33,792 nt of DNA from Bacteroides_E sp964528875 (GTDB lineage: Bacteria > Bacteroidota > Bacteroidia > Bacteroidales > Bacteroidaceae), in the NCBI GenBank assembly GCA_964528875.1, contig CAZGUI010000026.1:1-33792 (forward strand). Direction: 5' to 3'. The notes beneath the pieces are model-generated. The model searched no databases and was not told the DNA's origin. It was given only the letters and a program-made list of their open reading frames with translations. Shown here piece after piece: positions 15,967 through 24,439 of this stretch (position 1 is its first letter; every line of letters starts with the position of its first letter). Both the position numbers and the translations under genes were made by a program.

Positions 15967-16371
15967 ATAGGTTGTTATTTTGAATTCTCCTATTTCCGAT
16001 GTATTTTCCACATGACTACCTATACATGCGCATACATCATAATCTCCAACTTTTACAATACGTAAAGTTTGGCTTGCATCTTCGGGTAACTTACTTAAGT
16101 CTATTCTATTATCCGCGTCTTGTCTGTTTACAAATTCACAAGTTACCGATAAATGCAAGCCTATTACCTTATTCACTTGAATTTCTATAGCCGAAATATC
16201 GTCTTTCGTAAGTTCCTGATCTAAGTGATAATCGCATTTACTTTTTTTTCGCTCAATATGTGCATTGAACGATCGCGAACAACCAAACATTTGTACCATT
16301 GTAGCATTCAGAATATGTTCAGCTGTATGCATCGGAGGATACTCCTTTTTATCATGATTATTAAGTATCAT
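15901..16371 (-). CDS. AlaX-like alanyl-tRNA editing protein
   Basis: A free-standing relative of the AlaRS editing domain, expected to hydrolyse mischarged Ser- or Gly-tRNA(Ala). Its zinc-binding motifs are HTAEH (HxxxH, about residues 15-19 from the start used here) and CIGSH (CxxxH) near the C-terminus, followed by the typical NTSEIGEFKI. I use the ATG at 16371 rather than the one at 16422: the longer form would add 17 residues encoded through one arm of the hairpin at 16395-16437, and homologues of this type begin close to the HTAEH motif. The 3' end overlaps the end of the radical SAM gene on the other strand by 66 bases. It may be read through from yebC, whose stop is 89 bases upstream. 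Confidence 0.85.
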   Translation of the reverse strand: MILNNHDKKEYPPMHTAEHILNATMVQMFGCSRSFNAHIERKKSKCDYHLDQELTKDDISAIEIQVNKVIGLHLSVTCEFVNRQDADNRIDLSKLPEDASQTLRIVKVGDYDVCACIGSHVENTSEIGEFKITTYSQSDGVLRLRFKLVYISRMNV

Positions 16372-16394
16372 TAATCTTGTCTGTTTATAAATGA

Positions 16395-16437
16395 AATAGA
16401 GTATAAGTTTCATATGATACAATTCTTATACTCTATT
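16395..16437. other. 13-bp perfect hairpin between yebC and the AlaX-like gene
   Basis: AATAGAGTATAAG (16395-16407) pairs perfectly with CTTATACTCTATT (16425-16437) around a 17-base loop. No T-run follows on the minus strand, so it is not a classic terminator. It lies 23 bases upstream of the AlaX start in the transcript and could be an RNA-processing, attenuation or protein-binding element. Confidence 0.6.
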
Positions 16438-16460
16438 AATATATGATTACATAAAACGTT

Positions 16461-17186
16461 TTATTCTTCTAGAGGTTTCATATTGGTATAAACATTTTGA
16501 ACATCCTCATCATCTTCTAATCTTTCAATCATCTTATCTAAGACCTCTCTTTGTTCAGGAGTTACTTCCGTTTCTGTTGTTGGAATACGAGTAAACTCAG
16601 AACTTAATATCTCATATTTATTTTCTTCTAAATAAGTATGTATGGCATTAAAAGAGTGAAATGGAGCGTAAATTGTTATTTCATTATTCTCAACTTCATA
16701 CTCATCTTCTACACCAAGATCTATAAGTTCAAGAATTAAATCATCAATATCTAAATCTTCTTTTTTTGCAATAGTAAAAATCACTTTATGATCAAACAAG
16801 AAATCCAGACTACCACTAGTACCTAATGAACCATCAAATTTATTAAATACTGCACGTACATTCGCAACAGTTCGTGTTGTATTATCAGTAGCTGTTTCTA
16901 CATATATTGCTATGCCATGAGGCCCATATCCCTCATAGTTCATCTCAACATAATCTTTTTGATCCTTTCCCATTGCCTTTTTTATAGCACGATCAATGTT
17001 CTCTTTTGGCATATTTTCACGTTTTGCCGTTGCAATTATAACACGCAAACGTGAATTAACTTCCGGATCAGAGCCACCTTCTTTAACAGCTATAGAGATT
17101 TCTTTTCCTAATCTTGTAAAAGTTCGAGCCATATTGCCCCATCTTTTAAGCTTTCTGGCTTTTCTATATTCAAACGCTCTTCCCAT
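16461..17186 (-). CDS. YebC/PmpR-family protein
   Basis: A 241-residue member of the YebC/TACO1 family. The N-terminal MGRAFEYRKARKLKRWGNMARTF variant, IIATAKRENMPKENIDRAIKKA, and YEGYGPHGIAIYVETATDNTTRTVANVR are diagnostic. Family members were first described as transcriptional regulators; some have since been tied to translation, helping ribosomes through proline-rich stretches. The start MGRAF replaces the more common MAGHSKW, as is usual in Bacteroidota. The gene follows pheT by 34 bases on the same strand and is probably co-transcribed, consistent with a translation role. Confidence 0.93.
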   Translation of the reverse strand: MGRAFEYRKARKLKRWGNMARTFTRLGKEISIAVKEGGSDPEVNSRLRVIIATAKRENMPKENIDRAIKKAMGKDQKDYVEMNYEGYGPHGIAIYVETATDNTTRTVANVRAVFNKFDGSLGTSGSLDFLFDHKVIFTIAKKEDLDIDDLILELIDLGVEDEYEVENNEITIYAPFHSFNAIHTYLEENKYEILSSEFTRIPTTETEVTPEQREVLDKMIERLEDDEDVQNVYTNMKPLEE

Positions 17187-17220
17187 AATGGATTTTTATA
17201 ATATTTATCTATAAGGTTAT

Positions 17221-19683
17221 TTATCGTAAACTAGCGTTTAATTGTTTTTGGTATACATTAATTAAACGACTCATTACTTTATCTATAACCTTATCATTAA
17301 GTGTTTTTGTTTCATCTTGTAATAAGAAACTAACCGCATACGACTTCTTTCCTGACTCTAGGTTCTTTCCTTCATAAACATCAAATAAAGAAACCTCTTT
17401 CAGCAATTTTCTCTCAGTGTTATATGCCAGTTGTTTAATCTCTTCAAAAGTAACTGAAGAATCCACCAATAAAGCTAAATCTCGTTTTACTGCCGGATAT
17501 TTAGATAATTCACTGTATTGAACTTTAACTTTACGAGTAGCATGTAATAAAGTTTTCCAATCTATATCTGCATAATAAACTTCATTCTCTAAATCAAATT
17601 CAGAAGCTATTTTTTTCGATACAATTCCCAACGTAGCTAAGATTTTTTCTCCTTTGGATAAGAATTGAAGAGCTGTAGTATAAATATCACTATCAAAGGT
17701 TTTAACTTTCCACTCTCCTTCATTTAATCCTAAACGAGCAAAAATATTTTCCACATATGCTTTCAGTTCATAAAATGAACTATTCTCATCAGGATGTGTC
17801 CAAGAATTAACAACTCTTTTTCCTGTAACCCATAGCCCCAAATGGAAATCTTCTGAATAGGGAGACAATGCTACATCTTCTTTTTTATTTTCTGCTGTAT
17901 AATAATAACAATTACCAAACTCAAAAAATCTCAGATTATTATTCTTACGATGTACATTATATGAAAGACTAGTCAATCCTCCAAATAAAAGCGTTTGTCG
18001 CATACAGTTTAAATCGGCGCTGAGTGGATTCAACAGATGTACAAGTCGTTCTTTAGGATATGATTCCAAAGAATCATACAACACAGAACGGGTTAACGAA
18101 TTATTCATTATTTCATTAAATCCAGCTCCAACTAATTGCTCTGAAACCAAGTTTTGTAATTTCTTCGATTCATCTGATGCACTTTTAGGTGTTAAGCTAG
18201 ATTGCAATGTCAACCCTACCTCAATTTGGTTGTAACCATAAATACGTAGAATATCTTCAATAACATCTACATCACGACGAACATCTACACGATATGGAGG
18301 CACAGATAAGTGTAATTCCATATCAGTTTCCGTTTCTATTTTTACTTCCAAACTTTTCAAAATGCGTTTAACAGTCTCAATAGGAATAACCTGTCCTATT
18401 AGAGCATTCATTTTTTCTATGTTTAGAACGACCTTGAAATCGTTGAACTTTTCAGAAGTTACTGCTTTGATTTCTGAAGAAACGGTTCCACCGGCTAACT
18501 CTTGAATCATAATAGCAGCTAGCTTAAGACAGTAGATTACATTATTAGGATCAATGCCTCTTTCAAAGCGGAAGGATGCGTCAGTATTTAGCCCATGATA
18601 GCGAGCTGTTTTACGCACCCATGTTGGATGAAAGTATGCACTCTCTATAAATATATTAGTCGTCTCTTCTGTAGCTCCTGAGTTTTCTCCTCCAAAAACT
18701 CCTGCAATACACAATGGTTCACTTTCACTACATATCATTAAGTCTCTTGCAGATAACTTACGTTCCACTCCATCTAAAGTAGTAAAAGGAGTATTCTCCG
18801 GTAATGTTTTTACAATTACTTTATTACCTGATATTTTATCAGCATCAAAGCAATGCAAAGGTTGTCCATAGGCATGTAAAATATAGTTGGTAACATCAAC
18901 CACATTATTTATAGGGCGTAATCCTATAAATCTAAGCTTATTTTTTAACCATTCAGGGCTCTCTTTTACAGTAACCCCCTTCATTGTAATTCCTGCATAA
19001 CAAGGACAAGCTTCTTGATTATCAACTATAACAGGAATATCCAACTCTGTGTTGTCGACTTTGAATTGATCAACATTATATTTTTGTATCGTTGCATTCT
19101 CTCCTTGTTGAATCAAACAAGCTAAAACATCTCTTGCCACTCCGTAGTGAGAACAAGCATCAGCACGATTTGGAGTAATATCTATTTCAAGAATATAATC
19201 TTCCTCAACCTTGTAGTAATCTTTGGCAAGCATTCCTACTTGAGCATCACTAGGCAAAACAATAATACCATCACTGTTACTCCCTACTCCAATTTCTGTT
19301 TCTGAGCAGATCATCCCAAATGAAGGTTCTCCACGAATTTTGGCTTTTTTAATTTCAAATTCCTCATCACCATTATACAAAATACTTCCTACAGTAGCAA
19401 CAACCACTTTTTGTCCTGCTGCAATATTAGGGGCTCCACAAACAATGTGTAAAGGTTCTTCTTTTCCAATATTTACGTCCGTAACATGTAAATGATCCGA
19501 ATTAGAATGCTTAACACAGCTAAGGACCTCTCCTATTACTAATCCTTCAAGACCTCCTTTTATGGATTCCACTTTATCTACTCCTTCTACTTCTAAACCT
19601 GCAGAAGTTAAAATTTTAGCAAGTTCATTAGGCGACCAAGAAAAGTCTACATACTCTTTAAGCCAATTATAAGAGATATTCAT
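17221..19683 (-). CDS. pheT: Phenylalanyl-tRNA synthetase beta subunit
   Basis: The 820-residue beta subunit of the alpha2-beta2 enzyme that charges tRNA(Phe). Domains in order are the N-terminal MNISYNWLKEYVDF, a tRNA-binding (OB) domain (about 40-150), the B3/B4 editing region (about 215-395), B5 (about 400-475), a core domain (about 480-690), and the C-terminal FDX-ACB anticodon-binding domain (about 727-820, YSELSKYPAVKRDLALLVD). The length is normal. The alpha subunit gene is not in the window, a separation often seen in Bacteroidota. A -7 box lies 36 bases upstream. Confidence 0.97.
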   Translation of the reverse strand: MNISYNWLKEYVDFSWSPNELAKILTSAGLEVEGVDKVESIKGGLEGLVIGEVLSCVKHSNSDHLHVTDVNIGKEEPLHIVCGAPNIAAGQKVVVATVGSILYNGDEEFEIKKAKIRGEPSFGMICSETEIGVGSNSDGIIVLPSDAQVGMLAKDYYKVEEDYILEIDITPNRADACSHYGVARDVLACLIQQGENATIQKYNVDQFKVDNTELDIPVIVDNQEACPCYAGITMKGVTVKESPEWLKNKLRFIGLRPINNVVDVTNYILHAYGQPLHCFDADKISGNKVIVKTLPENTPFTTLDGVERKLSARDLMICSESEPLCIAGVFGGENSGATEETTNIFIESAYFHPTWVRKTARYHGLNTDASFRFERGIDPNNVIYCLKLAAIMIQELAGGTVSSEIKAVTSEKFNDFKVVLNIEKMNALIGQVIPIETVKRILKSLEVKIETETDMELHLSVPPYRVDVRRDVDVIEDILRIYGYNQIEVGLTLQSSLTPKSASDESKKLQNLVSEQLVGAGFNEIMNNSLTRSVLYDSLESYPKERLVHLLNPLSADLNCMRQTLLFGGLTSLSYNVHRKNNNLRFFEFGNCYYYTAENKKEDVALSPYSEDFHLGLWVTGKRVVNSWTHPDENSSFYELKAYVENIFARLGLNEGEWKVKTFDSDIYTTALQFLSKGEKILATLGIVSKKIASEFDLENEVYYADIDWKTLLHATRKVKVQYSELSKYPAVKRDLALLVDSSVTFEEIKQLAYNTERKLLKEVSLFDVYEGKNLESGKKSYAVSFLLQDETKTLNDKVIDKVMSRLINVYQKQLNASLR

Positions 19684-19719
19684 ATTATTGTATTTTTTAT
19701 TTTATTTCTAAAAGAAACA

Positions 19720-19727
19720 CAAAGTTA
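19720..19727 (-). promoter_or_regulatory. Candidate -7 box of pheT
   Basis: On the minus strand TAACTTTG fits TAnnTTTG exactly and ends 36 bases before the start codon, a spacing similar to those seen at prs and the kinase gene. The -33 element is weak. Confidence 0.5.
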
Positions 19728-19935
19728 ATAAGTTTTTCGCTTGAAAAAGAAGAAAGATTCATGTTTCTTTAACCCTAAACCAAAGAACAAAAACAAAATA
19801 GATTTTTAGGACAAACAACGATCTTTGTTCCATAGTTATTTATGACTATAATAGAAACCCTATTTTTCATTTAACACATGCTTTCTTGCTCTTTTTCATT
19901 TTAAAAAAGTGTGTAAAGATAGACTATTCAATAAT

Positions 19936-20014
19936 TGGTCTATGTCATAACCTTCTTCGGTCCTAGACCGAGCACCCTTCAGTCCTAGACCGACAGGCCT
20001 TCGGTCTAGGACCG
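19936..20014. repeat. Array of 22-bp units built on the same near-palindrome (copy B)
   Basis: Good units start at 19958 (CGGTCCTAGACCG), 19980 (CAGTCCTAGACCG) and 20002 (CGGTCTAGGACCG, inverted), with an exact 22-base period and 9-base spacers. The preceding 22 bases (from 19936) look like a decayed unit. The last two units form a 13-bp hairpin with one mismatch around a 9-base loop. The spacer AGCACCCTT is close to AACACCCTT in copy A, and ACAGGCCTT to AGGGGCCTT, so the whole 22-base unit is related, not just the core. It sits in the 497-base gap between pheT and the phosphatase gene; the rest of that gap holds only the pheT -7 box and the phosphatase terminator. Confidence 0.85.
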
Positions 20015-20091
20015 TTCAACACCTCATCCACAAGACATGAGAGAAGGGTAAAAAGAAGCTAAGGTTATTCAATAAAAAAAATAAAATTAAA

Positions 20092-20123
20092 CAAAAAAAA
20101 CCCTCACAAAAATATATGAGGGT
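20092..20123 (-). terminator. Intrinsic terminator of the alkaline phosphatase gene
   Basis: ACCCTCA (20100-20106) pairs with TGAGGGT (20117-20123). On the minus strand the stem is followed by an uninterrupted run of eight T or more. It lies about 60 bases after the phosphatase stop. Confidence 0.8.
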
Positions 20124-20180
20124 GTTTGTCATTAACAAATATTATAACACTGTTTTTTACTTATAAAATAAACTTGGGTT

Positions 20181-21842
20181 CTAATTATTTAGTAAATCAG
20201 CTAATATTCTAGGTAAATAAAAAGTCTTATTTTTGTCAATATATACAGCAACTGACCCTATGTTAAATGGACTATCATTTAAGTAGGCTACCGATTGAAA
20301 GGCCTTAACCTTAAACTCATTTTCTCCTTTACGTACAACTAGAGTTGGTTCTTTGCTGTCTAGATTGACAATTGTTATTTCACTACCAACAAAAACATCA
20401 GTATGTTTCACAAAAATTTGCTCAGTCAATTCAGGAAGAGTTGTTTTCAATCCCAAAGCATCACATAAGTAATGATTTATTTCAATATTTGTATTTAAGC
20501 CTAAAGGCACTTCACCGTTAGGATGATAAGCAGCTAAAAACACATCCTCTCCCGTATGTCCAAAAGAAGTGAATCCAAAATAAGTGTGTTTATTCATAAT
20601 ATCTATTAATACCTGACGAACAGACTCTTTAGTTCTTTTCTTTTTAGATTTTATCCAAGGAGAGTTTTTTGCATTTAATATTCTGTTCAATTCATTCGCA
20701 GATAAATCTAAAGAGGTTTTTTCTTTAACTATTTGTTTTATATTCTCTTGTTTCTCTTTTAGCAAGAGTCGTCCTAAACCTTCACTAGTCATTTTATATT
20801 TAGAAACTGCACCAAATAATTTCTCAAGACTAGCTCTGTCATACCTATCCAAATCATGACGTCCAATAGTAAAACCACTATTACCATGATCAGGTAAAAT
20901 AACTACGCTGGTATTTTTATTTTTCTTTGCAAAATCAATAACTGCACCTACAGCCTCATCAAAAGCTAAAAATTCGGTTATACAACCCACTGCATCATTA
21001 GCATGAGCCGCCCAGTCTACTTTACTTCCTTCAACCATCATAAAGAAACCTTTAGGGTTTTCTGATAAAATAGAAAGAGCTTTTTCGGTCATTTCACGCA
21101 ATGAAGGAAACTTAGTTTCATCACGATCCAAATCATAAGGCAATGACATTTTGTTTAGTAACGCCCAGCTTTTCCCCTTAATTTCTTGAAACGAAGCTAA
21201 GTCGTTTTCAATGTAATTTATGCCTTTACTGTTTAGATGATTAATTAGCTCTTTATTCATTAATTTACTACCTCCGGCAAAGACAACATCTAAGTTTTGA
21301 TTAACAATCTGTGGAGCTATACAATCGTATGCTCCTCTATTATAATGATGAGCAGAGCAATCTGCAGGAGTTGCATGAGTAAACTCACAAGTAACCACTA
21401 AGCCGGTAGATTTTCCTTGTTCAATACGAGCAGCTTCTAACAATGTAGCTAAAGGTTGATAAGCCATAGATGCATCTACTTCTACCAAATCATTCACTTC
21501 ATCTTTCAAAGGATAGATGGCTACATTTCCCGTTTGCTGTGGCATACCTGTCATATAACAAGAGGTAGTTGGAGCAGAATCTCCGATAGGAGCATTAGAT
21601 GAATGAGTTTTAACAAATCCACAAAAATAAGGATCAATATTCAAACTACTACCTAATCCATTAAAAATTTTATACCACCTTGCAGCAGTAACTACTCCCA
21701 TAGAAGTCCCATCAGGAATCATTACAATTACATTTTTTGATGGAGTAACTTTGGTTCTATAAGGTTCATATTTATAAGTTTGAGCAGAAACGCAAGTAAT
21801 GGATAAGAGTATTAAGACCCATGAAAAACAAAGCTTTTTCAT
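20181..21842 (-). CDS. Alkaline phosphatase, exported
   Basis: A 553-residue exported phosphomonoesterase. A signal peptide (about 1-20, ending VSA-Q) precedes the catalytic domain. Conserved positions match the PhoA family: D44 in MIPDGTS, nucleophile S89 in GDSAPTTS, T155/T158 around TCEFTHATPA, E271, D276 and H280 in EGSKVDWAAHAND, D318-H319 in PDHGNSG, and H429 in SFGHTGED. An insertion rich in lysine (about 360-405) separates the last two metal motifs. After the catalytic domain, residues about 475-553 form an extra beta-rich domain ending AVYIDKNKTFYLPRILADLL, which resembles a copper-amine-oxidase-N-like repeat. It probably releases phosphate from organic esters in the periplasm. A single gene with its own terminator; no obvious Pho-type operator is visible. 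Confidence 0.9.
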   Translation of the reverse strand: MKKLCFSWVLILLSITCVSAQTYKYEPYRTKVTPSKNVIVMIPDGTSMGVVTAARWYKIFNGLGSSLNIDPYFCGFVKTHSSNAPIGDSAPTTSCYMTGMPQQTGNVAIYPLKDEVNDLVEVDASMAYQPLATLLEAARIEQGKSTGLVVTCEFTHATPADCSAHHYNRGAYDCIAPQIVNQNLDVVFAGGSKLMNKELINHLNSKGINYIENDLASFQEIKGKSWALLNKMSLPYDLDRDETKFPSLREMTEKALSILSENPKGFFMMVEGSKVDWAAHANDAVGCITEFLAFDEAVGAVIDFAKKNKNTSVVILPDHGNSGFTIGRHDLDRYDRASLEKLFGAVSKYKMTSEGLGRLLLKEKQENIKQIVKEKTSLDLSANELNRILNAKNSPWIKSKKKRTKESVRQVLIDIMNKHTYFGFTSFGHTGEDVFLAAYHPNGEVPLGLNTNIEINHYLCDALGLKTTLPELTEQIFVKHTDVFVGSEITIVNLDSKEPTLVVRKGENEFKVKAFQSVAYLNDSPFNIGSVAVYIDKNKTFYLPRILADLLNN

Positions 21843-22310
21843 TTTTTGTATAGTTATTAATGGTTAATATAAGAGTTTATTCATATTCTCAGAAGTGCTA
21901 AATATACACCTTTTTTATAGAACCAACTGATTTATAAATAGATGAAAAATAATGCTTATGGAGTTTTCTTGTCTATAACAAGATAGATAACCCCAGAAGA
22001 AAAAAGTACAATAAACTAACAATCAACAAGATAAGCAGATAAAAAAAGAAAATCAAACTTGATATTAAATCTTTACATACTTTCCACCTTCGTCTTTAAA
22101 AAACAATAAAATCAAGTCAAACTATTCAGTTTCAATCATATTTCGTATTTACTATTTTAGACAATTCAAGCACATCTTTTCAAAAAGATAGATGACTTGT
22201 AGGGCATATTTAATCCTTTAGCTTCAAGGTTCATACCACTTTAGAATACGTTCTAACTTCTATTTACTAAAATGAAGATTAATTAGTAAGACTCAATTTA
22301 TTTTTTGTTG
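21843..22310. other. A+T-rich divergent intergenic region with no gene
   Basis: These 468 bases separate the divergent phosphatase and porin genes. I see no open frame of interest, no RNA gene and no long inverted repeat, only a small 5-bp hairpin near 21970. It presumably holds the phosphatase promoter, though no exact TAnnTTTG is found on the minus strand. Confidence 0.5.
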
Positions 22311-22318
22311 TATATTTG
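22311..22318 (+). promoter_or_regulatory. -7 box just before the porin gene
   Basis: TATATTTG fits TAnnTTTG exactly and ends 6 bases before the ATG at 22325. The TTG inside this box is in frame with the gene and could be mistaken for a start codon; its role as the promoter box and the signal peptide both favour ATG 22325. Confidence 0.55.
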
Positions 22319-22324
22319 CCACAA

Positions 22325-24439
22325 ATGAAGAAAATAATATTCACAATTATATTAGTATCTACTTTTGCAACACTAACATTCGCCCAGGTAGATCGTCCAC
22401 GCCCTACAAACCCTAATCATCAGTACGATGAATTTGGAAATATTGTAGACCAATTTGGTAATCAACTGGACCCATCCATGATTCCAGAGGAGTTAGATAG
22501 TGCTAATGTAGAAATTAAATCACTTGCACCTAAACTTTACATGTGGACTATAGATGACAAGTTAGGAAACAGAACTATTGTTGATGTGGATACTACTCAC
22601 CATCACTTTCAGAACTCAAATCTTGTAGAGGGTTATAAAGGACATTATAATTATTTGGGAAATCTAGGGTCTCCCCGTTATAATCGTATCTTCTTTTTGA
22701 GAAAGAATACAGATAGACCGTTTTTTATAGCTCCTTATTCTGATTTTTTCTTTTCTCCTGAAGAATTCAAATTCACCAATAGTAATATTCCTTACACCAA
22801 CTTAACCTATTATAAAGCGGGAAGTAAAATAAATGGTGAAGAACGATTTAAATCTTATTTCTCAGTGAACGTAAATAAACGTTTGGCTGTTGGGTTCAAC
22901 ATTGATTATTTATATGGACGGGGGTACTATCATAGTCAGTCTACAGCATTTTTTAACGGAGGAATATTTGGTAGCTACATTGGAGATAAATACCAAATGC
23001 ATGCAATGTATAATAACTTCTCTTTAAAAATGGCAGAGAATGGTGGGATTACAGATGATAAATACATTACAAACCCTGAGGAAATGGCTGAAGGAAAAAA
23101 CAACTTTGAACCTCAGAATATCCCAACTCACTTAGAGAGTACATGGAATAGGAATACAAACTTTTATATCTACTTAAATCATAAATACAATTTAGGTTTT
23201 TATAAAGATGTGCTCCATGTGAGTGAGGAAAATGATTCTGTTTATAAAGAAGAATTCATTCCTGTTACTCGTTTTTTCCACACTTTAAAGGTAGATAGAA
23301 ATCGTCGAAGATTCACGTCTAACAATGAGCCAAAAGATTATTATGCAAACACATACATTAACACCTACGATAGAAAAAATGGAGATATAATAGAAACAGT
23401 AAACCATAACGTAAGCAATGACTCTACTACTTACATGGGGATTAAGAACACTTTTGGAGTTTCTCTTATGGAAGGATTCCATAAATATGCTAAATCAGGA
23501 CTTACTGCTTATGTATCTCATAAAATAAGTAAGTATGATTTAATGAATAGAGACTCTGTTACTGTGAATAACTACACAGAAACCGAATTGTATGTAGGTG
23601 GTGAGTTAGCCAGACGCCAAGGTAAGATATTTAATTATAATATTACTGCAGAAGTGGGGGTTGCAGGGATAGCTGCGGGAACTTTTCAAGCTGATGGAAA
23701 CATCGATCTTAACTTTAAACTAGGAAAAGATACGGTGAACTTTATAGCTAAAGGTGGCATTTCAAGGATAAAACCCAATTTCTATATGCGAAGATATCAT
23801 TCCAATCACTTTTATTGGGATGAAGGGACTGACTTCAAAGAATTAAGTAATGAAATAAACTCTCGCGTGGAGGGAGAACTGAATATTAGTAATTGGAGAA
23901 CCAATATAAAGGCCGGTTTCCAAAACATAAAGAACTACACTTATTTCAATAGTCATGCGTTGCCGGAACAAGAAGGGAGCAATATACAGGTTCTATCGGC
24001 CACCCTGAATCAAAATTTCAAGTTGGGCATACTTCATTTAGATAATGAAATTACATGGCAAAATTCAAGTAACAATAGAGTGCTACCTCTCCCTAAACTA
24101 TCTTTATATCACAACTTATATTTGAAAGCTAAGCTCGCAAAAAAAGTTTTAAGTGTGGAGTTAGGTGCAGATATTCGCTATTTCACTAAATACAAAGCCT
24201 TGGCTTATACCCCTGCTATACAGAACTTTCATTTACAAAGTGAAAATGATCAAGTGGATATAGGAGGTTACCCCATAATTAATGTCTATGCCAATTTACA
24301 TCTGAAACGAACACGTTTTTTTGTTATGTTCTATCATGTGAATCAGGGTTCAGGTAGTTCAAACTACTTTTTAAGTCCACACAACCCAATTAACCCTAGA
24401 CTTCTTAAATTAGGCGTTTCTTGGAACTTCTATGACTAA
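22325..24439 (+). CDS. Putative outer-membrane porin (Porin_10-like)
   Basis: A 704-residue protein starting with the signal peptide MKKIIFTIILVSTFATLTFA. The mature part begins with a Pro/Asn-rich stretch, then alternating hydrophobic and aromatic segments of 8-12 residues across the chain, as in a large outer-membrane beta-barrel. The C-terminal strand LKLGVSWNFYD ends in aromatic residues suited to BAM recognition. Features such as NLGSPRYNRIFF and the aromatic periodicity fit the Porin_10 (putative porin) family of Bacteroidota, whose substrate is unknown. The start used is the ATG at 22325. The gene overlaps the following solute-binding-like gene by 8 bases, which suggests coupled translation and a shared transport or sensing role. 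Confidence 0.85.
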   Translation: MKKIIFTIILVSTFATLTFAQVDRPRPTNPNHQYDEFGNIVDQFGNQLDPSMIPEELDSANVEIKSLAPKLYMWTIDDKLGNRTIVDVDTTHHHFQNSNLVEGYKGHYNYLGNLGSPRYNRIFFLRKNTDRPFFIAPYSDFFFSPEEFKFTNSNIPYTNLTYYKAGSKINGEERFKSYFSVNVNKRLAVGFNIDYLYGRGYYHSQSTAFFNGGIFGSYIGDKYQMHAMYNNFSLKMAENGGITDDKYITNPEEMAEGKNNFEPQNIPTHLESTWNRNTNFYIYLNHKYNLGFYKDVLHVSEENDSVYKEEFIPVTRFFHTLKVDRNRRRFTSNNEPKDYYANTYINTYDRKNGDIIETVNHNVSNDSTTYMGIKNTFGVSLMEGFHKYAKSGLTAYVSHKISKYDLMNRDSVTVNNYTETELYVGGELARRQGKIFNYNITAEVGVAGIAAGTFQADGNIDLNFKLGKDTVNFIAKGGISRIKPNFYMRRYHSNHFYWDEGTDFKELSNEINSRVEGELNISNWRTNIKAGFQNIKNYTYFNSHALPEQEGSNIQVLSATLNQNFKLGILHLDNEITWQNSSNNRVLPLPKLSLYHNLYLKAKLAKKVLSVELGADIRYFTKYKALAYTPAIQNFHLQSENDQVDIGGYPIINVYANLHLKRTRFFVMFYHVNQGSGSSNYFLSPHNPINPRLLKLGVSWNFYD

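Noticed and set aside
16372..16422. Longer start for the AlaX-like gene
   Set aside because: The extra 17 residues are encoded largely by one arm and the loop of a hairpin, and they extend beyond the usual family N-terminus.
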